Shown: positions 32,177 through 39,765 of the stretch, in pieces
Position numbering within the stretch: position 1 is the stretch's first letter
Layout: each line of letters begins with the position of its first letter
DNA from: Pseudomonas marginalis
Lineage (GTDB): Bacteria > Pseudomonadota > Gammaproteobacteria > Pseudomonadales > Pseudomonadaceae
Length of the DNA stretch: 64,000 nucleotides
Assembly: GCF_900105325.1 (NCBI RefSeq)
Contig: NZ_FNSU01000003.1
Coordinates: 992,001 to 1,056,000, forward strand
Direction of reading: 5' to 3'
Made by a program: the position numbers and the translations under genes
Notes under the pieces: generated by a model
The model's input: only the letters and a program-made list of their open reading frames with translations
What the model was told of the DNA's origin: nothing
Database searches by the model: none

Positions 32177-33505
32177 TCAGCGTCCTTCAACGGCGCAGGT
32201 AGAGACAGCCTCAATTACCGGCTGGCGTAAGGGTAACCAGACGCGGAAGCGACTCCCCCTGCCCGGCTCACTGTCGACGGTGAGGCGTCCATGGTGCTTG
32301 ACCATGATGCTGTACGACAACGACAGGCCAAGGCCCGACCCCATGCCCACCGGCTTGGTTGTGAAGAACGGTTCGAATATCCGGTTCTGGATTTCAAGGG
32401 GAATGCCATGGCCGTTGTCGGCGATTTCGACGAAGACTCCACCGTCCTCCCTGCCGCTGCTGATGGTGATTTCGCCGTCGGCGCCCACGGCATGGCTTGC
32501 ATTGATGAGCAAGTTCAGGAAGACCTGGTTGATCTGTGAACCCATGCATTCGATGGGCTCGACATCGCCGTAGCACTTGATCACCTGAGCCTTGAACTTG
32601 ATCTCGTTCCAGATAACGTTGAGGGTACTGTCGAGCCCCTTGTGCAGGTCGGCCAACTGCCATTCGTAACTGTCGACGTGGGAGAACTCGCGCAGGTCCT
32701 TGACGATGCGTGTGACCCGGTCAAGGCCGTCGACCGACTCGGCCAGCAGGTCGTCGATGTCCTGGCGCATGAAGGTGTAATCCATCTTGTCCCGCATCAC
32801 CGCAAGCTCGGGATGAGCGCTGGCATGCCTGTCGTCGGTCGCCTGCTCATGGGCTTCGAGCAGCGCGAAGATGTCCACCAGGTAACGACGCAGGCTGTTG
32901 ACGTTGGAGCCGACAAACCCGATCGGGTTATTGATCTCGTGGGCCACGCCTGCAGCAAGTTGCCCTATCGCCGCCATTTTCTCGGACTGCAGCAACTGCG
33001 CCTGTGCGTCTTCGAGCCGCGCGATCAGCAGCGCCTGGGCGCCCTTCTCTTCTTCCAGCAACTTGTTAAGGTGCGTCAGCTCAAGTTGACGGGCAGCGGT
33101 ATCGGTCGTGTCACTGATGGCCAGGCCCACGCCAAGATTGCTGCCATCGGCGTCTTGCACCGGGAAGAAGGTGCAGTTCTGATACATGTGCCGGACCATG
33201 CCACTGATGGGCCGAGTACTCTCGAAATTGAACAGGTGCGGCCGCTGCTGCCATGACGTGAACGCAAAGTTTTGCAGGGTGATGACGCTGTTGATCTTCT
33301 GCCGGGTCCAGGCCTCCGGCAGCTCCGGAAAGGCTTCGAACAACGTACGGCCGACCAGTTCTTCCGCGCTGCGGCCACTGTTGATGGACATGAAATGGTT
33401 AGAGAACAGCACCTTGCAGTCCTGGTCGACCAGCAATACGCCCATGTTGATGGCCTTGAGCATCGACTCAAGGGTTTCCCGGGAAATTGCCTTGATGTCT
33501 GTCAT
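32177..33505 (-). CDS. PAS-domain sensor histidine kinase
   Basis: A 442-residue cytoplasmic hybrid-free kinase. An N-terminal PAS domain (about residues 10-120, L-L-V-D-Q-D-C-K-V-L-F-S-N-H) is followed by a coiled coil (about 138-172) and the dimerisation/phosphoacceptor motif G-V-A-H-E-I-N-N-P-I-G-F. The ATP-binding region has I-N-Q-V-F-L-N-L-L-I-N-A (N box), D-N-G-H-G-I-P (G1) and G-S-G-L-G-L-S (G2). No membrane segment is present, so the signal is intracellular. It is encoded between a CheC-like phosphatase and a receiver, an unusual set for reciprocal control of phosphorylation. Confidence 0.88.
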   Translation of the reverse strand: MTDIKAISRETLESMLKAINMGVLLVDQDCKVLFSNHFMSINSGRSAEELVGRTLFEAFPELPEAWTRQKINSVITLQNFAFTSWQQRPHLFNFESTRPISGMVRHMYQNCTFFPVQDADGSNLGVGLAISDTTDTAARQLELTHLNKLLEEEKGAQALLIARLEDAQAQLLQSEKMAAIGQLAAGVAHEINNPIGFVGSNVNSLRRYLVDIFALLEAHEQATDDRHASAHPELAVMRDKMDYTFMRQDIDDLLAESVDGLDRVTRIVKDLREFSHVDSYEWQLADLHKGLDSTLNVIWNEIKFKAQVIKCYGDVEPIECMGSQINQVFLNLLINASHAVGADGEITISSGREDGGVFVEIADNGHGIPLEIQNRIFEPFFTTKPVGMGSGLGLSLSYSIMVKHHGRLTVDSEPGRGSRFRVWLPLRQPVIEAVSTCAVEGR

Positions 33506-33517
33506 GAAGAGATCCCT

Positions 33518-34129
33518 TCAAAGTTCGTCCAGCAAACGATCGATGGCCCGAACGACAACGCCTGCCGTACGTTCAGTGATGCAGATCAACAAGTCGCAGG
33601 AGAACTGATGAGCCTGAACCTCGAAACGGATTTCCAGCACCATCGCCAGGTGTTCATTCAGGTTCAATTCATCCAGTGCATTCGCCCCATGTTCGGTGTG
33701 GACGAGAATGGACGGTGCGTCATAACTCACCTGTGTCGCCACCTGCCGTGCCAGGCCACTGATGCAGGCGCCGGTCAGGATGTTGGTGACATCAAGCATC
33801 AACTCGTGCTGCTGCTCCAGGCCGCTGCCCTTGTAGCCCAGCAGTTCGGCCAGTTCATCGGCCCCCTTGGAGCCAAAGCACACGAACACTTCGCCGCGTA
33901 GCTCACCCAGAAAAGACTGGCGGGTGACGATCATGAAGCTCCGACGCAGATGCTCCGGAATCAACAGGTGATTCTGTTCCCGGATCAGCGGGTGAATAAA
34001 GGGAACCGAAAGCGTCACCATGGTATCGGTCAGCAGCGCCAGTCGCTCGGCCGCCTGTCCCATGGCGATGTTCATCAGTTCCTGCAGGGCATCACGTTGG
34101 TCTTCGGTGAGTGCGGCCAAGGTTTCCAT
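33518..34129 (-). CDS. CheC-like phosphatase / chemotaxis protein CheC-CheX family
   Basis: A 203-residue protein with two CheC-type active-site helices. The first matches the D-x3-E-x2-N signature exactly (D13, E17, N20). The second reads L-M-L-D-V-T-N with Asp114 in place of Glu and N117, a conservative change. CheC-family proteins dephosphorylate CheY-like receivers. Its start overlaps the stop of the upstream receiver gene (TGATG at 34129), giving translational coupling, and the kinase follows 12 bases later. It is therefore likely the phosphatase for one or both receivers of this operon. Pseudomonas chemotaxis normally uses CheZ, not CheC. Confidence 0.82.
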   Translation of the reverse strand: METLAALTEDQRDALQELMNIAMGQAAERLALLTDTMVTLSVPFIHPLIREQNHLLIPEHLRRSFMIVTRQSFLGELRGEVFVCFGSKGADELAELLGYKGSGLEQQHELMLDVTNILTGACISGLARQVATQVSYDAPSILVHTEHGANALDELNLNEHLAMVLEIRFEVQAHQFSCDLLICITERTAGVVVRAIDRLLDEL

Positions 34130-34488
34130 CAAAGCACTCCTATGACGTGCAAGGCATTGACTACAGCTTCAGCCGTAACCGGCTTGGCTACAAAGGCAGC
34201 AGCGCCCAGGTCGAATACCCGTTGCCTGGCCAGGGGTTGGATGTCTGCACTGATCACCACGACGACCACGTTGGCGTCTTCGCGCTTGAGTGCCTCCAGG
34301 GTCTGGAAGCCGTCCATGACAGGCATGGTGAGGTCGAGAAAAAGCAGATCGACCTGCCCGGCGTGGTAGGCCTCCATCACCTCGGCGCCATTACAGGCCT
34401 GGCGAACATCTTCGGTCAGTGATTCCGGCAGGGAACGCAAGACCATCTTGCGGGACATGGATGAATCATCGGCGATTAGAACTTTCAT
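34129..34488 (-). CDS. CheY-like response regulator
   Basis: A 119-residue single receiver domain. The phosphoacceptor is D52 in L-L-F-L-D-L-T-M-P, with acidic A-D-D at 6-8 and Lys in V-A-K-P-V-T. The start at 34488 (M-K-V-L-I-A-D-D) has GGAGTG about eight bases upstream; the longer frame is not supported. The stop overlaps the CheC-like start by one base. It lacks any output domain. As first gene of the operon it may be the main target of the CheC-like phosphatase and the PAS kinase. Confidence 0.87.
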   Translation of the reverse strand: MKVLIADDSSMSRKMVLRSLPESLTEDVRQACNGAEVMEAYHAGQVDLLFLDLTMPVMDGFQTLEALKREDANVVVVVISADIQPLARQRVFDLGAAAFVAKPVTAEAVVNALHVIGVL

Positions 34489-34629
34489 GGTGCACTCCAC
34501 AGGTATGAAGTGTCCTGCGGCCTCGGCCGAGGCCGGAGAAATCAAGACTTCATTGAATCTTCCAATCACTCTAGCGTGACATATAGCAAAGAGCCATGAA
34601 GAAATCCGGATAGTGCTCTAATGATTTGC

Positions 34630-34659
34630 GCAGCCTGTAGGGATTTCCCTACAGGCTGC
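34630..34659. terminator. Long perfect hairpin downstream of deoC
   Basis: Fourteen-base perfect arms, gcagcctgtaggga and tccctacaggctgc, are separated by just tt. It follows the minus-strand deoC stop codon by about 20 bases. No T-tract follows, so it may be a REP-like palindrome as well as, or instead of, a terminator. Confidence 0.6.
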
Positions 34660-34677
34660 CAGGCGCCGGCCCGAAAC

Positions 34678-35361
34678 TCAGTAACCACTGGCCGCCGTCA
34701 TCGCCCCGCCGACAATCGCAATCCCCGAACTGCTGCCCAAGCGCGTCGCCCCGGCTTCAATCATTTTCAGTGCCGTCGGATAATCGCGCACACCACCGGA
34801 CGCCTTGACCCCAACCGCGGCGCCCACGGTTTTACGCATCAGGGCCACGTCTTCGGCGGTGGCACCGCTTCGGCTGAACCCCGTGGAGGTCTTGACGAAC
34901 GCCACACCCAGGTCCCGGCAGATTTCGCAGGCCTGGACTTTCTCTTCGTCGTCCAGCAGGCAGGTTTCCAGGATGACCTTCAACGGCACGGCGCCGCAGG
35001 CCTTGTGGACCAAGGCAATGTCTTCGCGCACTGCGTCCAGCAAACCGTCCTTCAACCAGCCGATATTGAGCACCATGTCGATCTCCCCTGCCCCGGCGGC
35101 AATCGCCCGTTCGGCTTCGAAGGCCTTGGTGTCACTCAGGCCGGCGCCCAGGGGAAAGCCCACCACGGCACAAATCACCACGCTGTCGTCGGCCAGGCAG
35201 GAAGCGGCGTAAGGCACCTGCCCTGAGTTCAGGCACACCGAATAAAAACCGTGCTCCCGGGCTTCCTCGCACAAAGTGCGAATCTGCTCGCGGGAGGCGT
35301 CGGGCGCCAGCAAGGTGTGATCGATGTACTTGGCCAATGCTGCGGGTTGAAGAGTGTTCAT
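34678..35361 (-). CDS. deoC: Deoxyribose-phosphate aldolase
   Basis: A 227-residue class I aldolase that splits 2-deoxyribose 5-phosphate into glyceraldehyde 3-phosphate and acetaldehyde. The Schiff-base lysine is K157 in V-A-F-V-K-T-S-T-G-F, with K186 in V-G-V-K-A-S-G-G-V-R and D95 in E-I-D-M-V-L-N-I-G. The length fits the short bacterial DeoC class. It is divergent from a DeoR-type regulator, with a perfect palindrome in between. The kinase, permease and DUF4432 genes of the same locus lie on the far side of the regulator. Together they form a 2-deoxyribose or deoxynucleoside-sugar utilisation unit. Confidence 0.93.
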   Translation of the reverse strand: MNTLQPAALAKYIDHTLLAPDASREQIRTLCEEAREHGFYSVCLNSGQVPYAASCLADDSVVICAVVGFPLGAGLSDTKAFEAERAIAAGAGEIDMVLNIGWLKDGLLDAVREDIALVHKACGAVPLKVILETCLLDDEEKVQACEICRDLGVAFVKTSTGFSRSGATAEDVALMRKTVGAAVGVKASGGVRDYPTALKMIEAGATRLGSSSGIAIVGGAMTAASGY

Positions 35362-35436
35362 TTAACGTGCCCTTGCCTGTATGTTTCGAATGGTCGTGTG
35401 CCGCTTGTCACAGCACCCACACTAATGCGTTATAAT

Positions 35437-35453
35437 AATAACATTAAATGTTA
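35437..35453. promoter_or_regulatory. Candidate DeoR-type operator, deoC/regulator gap
   Basis: aataacattaaatgtta contains the perfect palindrome taacatt-a-aatgtta. It lies 76 bases from the deoC start and 37 from the regulator start. A related sequence, aataacattaggtgt, lies upstream of the kinase gene at 39628-39642, so both transcription units could be under one regulator. Confidence 0.6.
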
Positions 35454-35489
35454 CTTATCTAACACAAACAATCAAGCCTTGGAATACTC

Positions 35490-36248
35490 GTGGACAGTAG
35501 AAAAGCCGAGCGACTCAAGCTTATCCAACAAGCCTTGCAGGACCAGAACGCCATTCACCTGAGGGAAATGGCGGCGCTGCTGGAGGTTTCGGAGATGACC
35601 CTGCGCCGCGATCTCAACCACTTCAGTGATCACCTGCGCCTGCTGGGTGGCTACATCACCCGGGTCGGCAGCGAGGTCAGCGATTACCGGGTTGCCGAGC
35701 AGGACACCCGCCACGTCGAGGAAAAGCGCCGCATCGGCAAACTCGCCGCGCGCCTGATCCAGCCCGGTGACACGGTGTTTTTCGACTGCGGTACCACCTC
35801 GCCGTTTGTGATCGACTTCATCCCCGACGACTTGGAGTTCACGGCGGTGTGCAGCTCGTTGAACGTGCTGCTCAAGCTGCATAACAAGCCCAACTGCCAC
35901 ATCGTGTTGTGCGGCGGCACCTTCCATCGCAAGAACCAGGTGTTTGAAAACAGTGCCGAAAGCAGCATCCTCGACAGCGTGCGCCTGACCTGGGCCTTCG
36001 TGACGGCCGCCGGCGTCAGCCAGGCATTCGGCGTGACGTGCTTCAACTTCAATGAAGTCGAGGTCAAGCAAAAGGTCATGCGCCAGGCCCAGCAACGTGT
36101 GTTGCTCGCCGACTTCAGCAAGTTCGACACGGTGCGCACCGCTCACTTCGCTGCCCTGCAAGACTTTCAGTACGTGGTCAGCGACAAGAAAATCCCCCGC
36201 AGCTACAAGGACGCCATCCAGGCCCACGGCGCGCAATTGCTGGTTTAA
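35490..36248 (+). CDS. DeoR-family transcriptional regulator of the deoxyribose locus
   Basis: A 252-residue DeoR-type repressor. The N-terminal helix-turn-helix is at about residues 5-57 (I-H-L-R-E-M-A-A-L-L-E-V-S-E-M-T-L-R-R-D), and a DeoRC sugar-phosphate sensor domain lies at about 75-235 with D-T-V-F-F-D-C-G-T-T and V-L-C-G-G-T. The frame opens with GTG at 35490. It is divergent from deoC and its last four bases overlap the end of the convergent DUF4432 gene. The effector is probably deoxyribose 5-phosphate or a related sugar phosphate. Confidence 0.88.
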   Translation: MDSRKAERLKLIQQALQDQNAIHLREMAALLEVSEMTLRRDLNHFSDHLRLLGGYITRVGSEVSDYRVAEQDTRHVEEKRRIGKLAARLIQPGDTVFFDCGTTSPFVIDFIPDDLEFTAVCSSLNVLLKLHNKPNCHIVLCGGTFHRKNQVFENSAESSILDSVRLTWAFVTAAGVSQAFGVTCFNFNEVEVKQKVMRQAQQRVLLADFSKFDTVRTAHFAALQDFQYVVSDKKIPRSYKDAIQAHGAQLLV

Positions 36249-37291
36249 CCCAGCAAGCGCTGGCGTTCCTGCGCGCTCAGGTAGCCGGTGGTGACACTGA
36301 ACGAAGCGCTGGCTCCCGCCGCCAGCAGACGCACGTGGCCTTTGGCTTTCTCGGCGTTATAGCCCTCGGGTTCGCACGTCGATGGCAGCACGAACGCCGC
36401 CACTTGCTGATCCGGCGCGTGCAGGATCCAGCGTGCGGCGTGGGCGAATTGTTCGGGGCGATAGCGGGTGTAGAACGCCGCGCCATCGGGATGATCCAGC
36501 AGGAAGTGGGCCAGGCCGGTGGCGTCTGTGCCGACGCCGTCGAAGAAAAACACGATTTCAGGGTCGTACAACGCCGGCTTATCCAGACACACCAATTGCG
36601 TAGGTTGCTCGGCCAGTTGCGCCATGTAGGCGCTCCAATCCGGCGTCGGCTTGACGTGGTCCGGAATGCTGGTGCGCAGGCGCAGGTGCTGCATGCCCAA
36701 CGGCTCGACAAACCGCGCGCCGGCCACATACGCATAGTTCATATGGGCCATGTACATCAGTTCCATAGGCTTGCCGGCCAGGTTGGTCACGTCCATGTCA
36801 ATATCGAACACCGCCGAATCGGCGCGCAGGGTCACGCTGGGGCACGCCCGGTAGCGATCGCCGAAGCCCTTGGCGTATTGATAGCAACCGCCCAGGCGCA
36901 CAAAGCCCTCGCCGATTTCCAGCCAGGCCGAGTCCATCGGGGCGCAAGGCATTTCGCCGTGCAAGGCGTGGGTGTCATCCGGCGCCGGGCAACCGTTGCG
37001 CAGCAGGCCACTGTGAAACATGAAGCAGCCGTAGGTATCGATGACCGTCGGGCTGGGCCGGGGTTGCTCGAACAGGTTGCTCATGGTCAGGTCACAGCCG
37101 TCGAACACCGCCGACCAGATCATCTGCCCTTGATAAGGCAGCAGCACCAGGCGTCCACGACTGTTCTCCAGGCTCACGGCCAGCACGCCGGACGGATAGA
37201 TCCAGGCACTGACCTTGAAATCCTCGGACTGCAACAGGATTCTCTCCTGCTCGGCAAACACCGCTGGATACAGCGCAATCCGCGTATTCAT
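36245..37291 (-). CDS. DUF4432 / aldose epimerase-like protein (DeoX-type)
   Basis: A 348-residue protein of the galactose-mutarotase-like beta-sandwich group, DUF4432 family. Members are often found beside sugar kinases and permeases and may be mutarotases or isomerases. Conserved elements seen are the G-R-L-V-L-L-P-Y-Q-G-Q-M-I-W strand, G-C-F-M-F-H-S-G-L-L, H-G-E-M-P and M-E-L-M-Y-M-A-H-M-N. The start at 37291 overlaps the permease stop in ATGA. In Salmonella the deoQKPX operon has a gene of unknown role, deoX, in the same position; this protein may be its counterpart. No activity has been inferred beyond that. Confidence 0.72.
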   Translation of the reverse strand: MNTRIALYPAVFAEQERILLQSEDFKVSAWIYPSGVLAVSLENSRGRLVLLPYQGQMIWSAVFDGCDLTMSNLFEQPRPSPTVIDTYGCFMFHSGLLRNGCPAPDDTHALHGEMPCAPMDSAWLEIGEGFVRLGGCYQYAKGFGDRYRACPSVTLRADSAVFDIDMDVTNLAGKPMELMYMAHMNYAYVAGARFVEPLGMQHLRLRTSIPDHVKPTPDWSAYMAQLAEQPTQLVCLDKPALYDPEIVFFFDGVGTDATGLAHFLLDHPDGAAFYTRYRPEQFAHAARWILHAPDQQVAAFVLPSTCEPEGYNAEKAKGHVRLLAAGASASFSVTTGYLSAQERQRLLG

Positions 37292-38619
37292 GAGGCCACC
37301 GCCGCAACAGCGCTCGACGGTAACGTGCCGGGTTGGCGCATGCACTTGACCGCGTACATCACGATCACGATAAAGCACAGCAACGGCACGCTGTAGGCCA
37401 GCTGCATATTGCCGCCGCTGGCATCGGACAACAGGCCCTGGAAGATCGGAATCACCCCGCCGCCGACGATGCTCATCACCAGCAATGAACCGCCGACGCC
37501 GGTGTCTTCACCCAGGCCATCGATGGTCAGGCCGTAAATGGTCGGCCAGCACGGGCCGAGGAAAATACTCACGCCGACCGCTGCGTACACCGCCGAAATA
37601 TTCGGCACCAGAATGGTGTAGGCCAGCAGCACAATGCACAGCACACCGTAGATCGCCAGGACCTTGGCCGGATGCAGGCGGCGCATCAACAGGTTGGCGA
37701 TCATCTTGCCGACAAAGTAGGCGGCAAAGGTGGTCAGCAAAAACCATGAGGCGCTGCGTTCATTCATTCCGCCCATTTGCATCGCCAGGCGAATGGTAAA
37801 ACTCCACACGCCGACCTGGGCGCCCACGTAGAGAAACTGCGCCAATACGCCAAAGGTAAAGCGCGGGTTACGCCACAGCCGGCCCAGGCTGTGGCGCAGG
37901 CTGCCAGGCCTGCTGTCAGCCGGCTTATTGCCCTTGCAGGCAGGGAACCGAGTGATCGCGACCAGGATAAACATCAGCACCAGCACGGCGATCATCCACT
38001 TGTAGGGCAACAGCGTGGACTGGATCATCTGCAACTGCTGCACGGCAGCCTCGGAGGCGCTCATCCGGGCCAGTTGTTCCGTGGTCGCGTCGGTGTCCTT
38101 GAACATCACGAAGCTGCCGACGTACACCCCGGCCATCGCACCGAAGGGGTGGAACGTCTGCGAGATGTTCAAGCGCCGCGTCCCGGTTTCCCGTGGCCCC
38201 ATCAGGGTCGAGTAGGTGTTGCAGGCGGTTTCCAGGAACGACAGGCCGGCCGCAATCACAAACAGCGCCAGCAGGAACATGCCGTACTTGGCCGTCGACG
38301 CCGCCGGGAAAAACAGCAGGCAGCCGAACATGTACAGCAGCAACCCGATCAGGATCGTGCTCTTGTAGCTGAAGCGGCGCACCACCATTGCCGCCGGAAT
38401 CGCCACGAAAAAATAGCCCAGGTAAAACGCCGACTGCACAAAGGCGGTCTGGAAATCACTGAGCAAAAACGCTTTCTTGAAGTGTGCGATCAGCACGTCA
38501 TTCATGCTTGCCGCCGCCGCCCACAGCGCAAAGATGCTGCACAGCAGGATAAAGGCGAACCAGGGCGTGCGGTTCAGGTAGAAACCATCGGGTGTCTGTT
38601 GCAGCGCAGGTTTGTTCAT
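37288..38619 (-). CDS. FucP-family MFS sugar permease, probable deoxyribose transporter
   Basis: A 443-residue MFS transporter of the fucose/glucose-galactose (FHS) family, about twelve transmembrane helices. It begins with a polar N-terminus then F-A-F-I-L-L-C-S-I-F-A-L-W-A-A-A-A-S-M-N-D-V-L. The F-V-Q-S-A-F-Y-L-G-Y-F and F-L-E-T-A-C-N-T-Y motifs are family signatures. The start at 38619 removes a 59-residue unlikely extension. It lies 26 bases after the kinase and overlaps the DUF4432 gene by four bases. DeoP of Salmonella belongs to the same family, so a deoxyribose/proton symporter is the best guess. Confidence 0.83.
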   Translation of the reverse strand: MNKPALQQTPDGFYLNRTPWFAFILLCSIFALWAAAASMNDVLIAHFKKAFLLSDFQTAFVQSAFYLGYFFVAIPAAMVVRRFSYKSTILIGLLLYMFGCLLFFPAASTAKYGMFLLALFVIAAGLSFLETACNTYSTLMGPRETGTRRLNISQTFHPFGAMAGVYVGSFVMFKDTDATTEQLARMSASEAAVQQLQMIQSTLLPYKWMIAVLVLMFILVAITRFPACKGNKPADSRPGSLRHSLGRLWRNPRFTFGVLAQFLYVGAQVGVWSFTIRLAMQMGGMNERSASWFLLTTFAAYFVGKMIANLLMRRLHPAKVLAIYGVLCIVLLAYTILVPNISAVYAAVGVSIFLGPCWPTIYGLTIDGLGEDTGVGGSLLVMSIVGGGVIPIFQGLLSDASGGNMQLAYSVPLLCFIVIVMYAVKCMRQPGTLPSSAVAAVAS

Positions 38620-38645
38620 TATTGTTCTCCGGGCTGGTTTGGGGG

Positions 38646-39566
38646 TTACGGCTGTTGCTGGAAACGAGCGAACGCCTCGCTGTCGGGGTATGACGTCTGG
38701 GTGCCCAGGGCCATGACCGAGCAGGCGGAATACGCCACGGCCTGTTCCATGGCCTGCCGGATACCGCCGTCGCGGCTCCAGTGCTGGATGAAGCAACCGA
38801 TAAAGGCATCGCCGGCGCCCGTGGTGTCCCGTGCCACGACCTTTCGGCCCGGCACCCGGAATTCGCCCTCCTCTCCCACGTACAACGCACCGTGTTCACC
38901 GAGGGTGACGATCACGTGGCGAATGCCGCTGGCCACCAGCGTGCGCGCGGCGCGCTGGGCGGCGTCCGGCGAGTCCACGACCTGGCCGCTGATCAACGCC
39001 AGTTCCGATTCGTTGGGGATCAGGAAATCCAGCTGTGCCAGGTGCTCCCCGCTCAGGCCGGCCAGGGCCGGTGCCGGGTTGAGCAGCACCGCGATGCCGT
39101 GCCGGTGCGCAAATTCGATGGCGTAGTAGACCGTCTCCAGATTGATCTCCAACTGCAGCACGATCAGGGTGCACTCGCGCAGGTCGGCGGCCGCCGCGTC
39201 GATGTCCGCCGGCAACAAATGCGCATTGGCGCCTTTGACGATCAGAATGCTGTTGTGGGAGTCGGCCCGCACAAAAATCGGCGCGACACCGCTGGAAACC
39301 CCAGGCACCCGCTGCACATGACGGGTGTCGATACCAAAACGTTGGAAGTTGGCCAGGGTGTTGTCGGCAAACATGTCGTCGCCGACCTTGCTCAACATCA
39401 GCACCTGCGCCCCAAGCTTGGCGGCCGCCACCGCCTGGTTCGCCCCCTTGCCGTCACACCCGAGGGCAAAACCAGGCGCTTCCAGGGTTTCGCCCTGGGC
39501 CGGCATGCGGTCGATGTAGGTGATCAAATCCACCATATTGCTGCCGATGACTGCGATCTTGCTCAT
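38646..39566 (-). CDS. rbsK: PfkB-family carbohydrate kinase (ribokinase / deoxyribokinase)
   Basis: A 306-residue PfkB-fold kinase. Ribokinase marks are the N-terminal G-S-N-M-V-D-L, the G-G-K-G-A-N-Q-A equivalent (C-D-G-K-G-A-N-Q-A) and the C-terminal D-T-T-G-A-G-D-A-F-I-G-C-F with the catalytic Asp. It would phosphorylate ribose or, given the locus with deoC and a FucP-like permease, 2-deoxyribose at C5. No rbsABC transporter is nearby. It is the first gene of a three-gene operon (kinase, permease, DUF4432). AAGGTGG lies upstream of the ATG. Ribokinase and deoxyribokinase cannot be told apart with confidence here. Confidence 0.82.
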   Translation of the reverse strand: MSKIAVIGSNMVDLITYIDRMPAQGETLEAPGFALGCDGKGANQAVAAAKLGAQVLMLSKVGDDMFADNTLANFQRFGIDTRHVQRVPGVSSGVAPIFVRADSHNSILIVKGANAHLLPADIDAAAADLRECTLIVLQLEINLETVYYAIEFAHRHGIAVLLNPAPALAGLSGEHLAQLDFLIPNESELALISGQVVDSPDAAQRAARTLVASGIRHVIVTLGEHGALYVGEEGEFRVPGRKVVARDTTGAGDAFIGCFIQHWSRDGGIRQAMEQAVAYSACSVMALGTQTSYPDSEAFARFQQQP

Positions 39567-39627
39567 TGCTATTCCACCTTGTTGCACCACGACCAGGCAG
39601 GTCGTGGCGCTCTTGTTTTGTTATTTA

Positions 39628-39642
39628 AATAACATTAGGTGT
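39628..39642. promoter_or_regulatory. Second copy of the candidate DeoR-type operator, upstream of the kinase
   Basis: aataacattaggtgt shares its first ten bases and its overall form with the palindrome at 35437-35453. The right half-site is less well conserved. It starts 62 bases upstream of the kinase start, a fitting place for a repressor site. Confidence 0.5.
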
Positions 39643-39707
39643 GAATATTCAATCTTTTTTTGCGGTACCCGGTCAACGAGCCCTGCGGGTGGGCCGGTGG
39701 ACCGGGC

Positions 39708-39734
39708 AAAAAAAACCGACCCACAGGGGGCCGG
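39708..39734 (-). terminator. Rho-independent terminator of the 4HB chemoreceptor gene
   Basis: On the minus strand, ccggccccctgtgggtcgg forms a GC-rich stem followed by eight T residues. It lies about 30 bases beyond the stop of the minus-strand chemoreceptor gene at 39766. Confidence 0.75.
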
Positions 39735-39765
39735 TCCATAAAGCGTGTATCAGGTCTGTGCGGTG

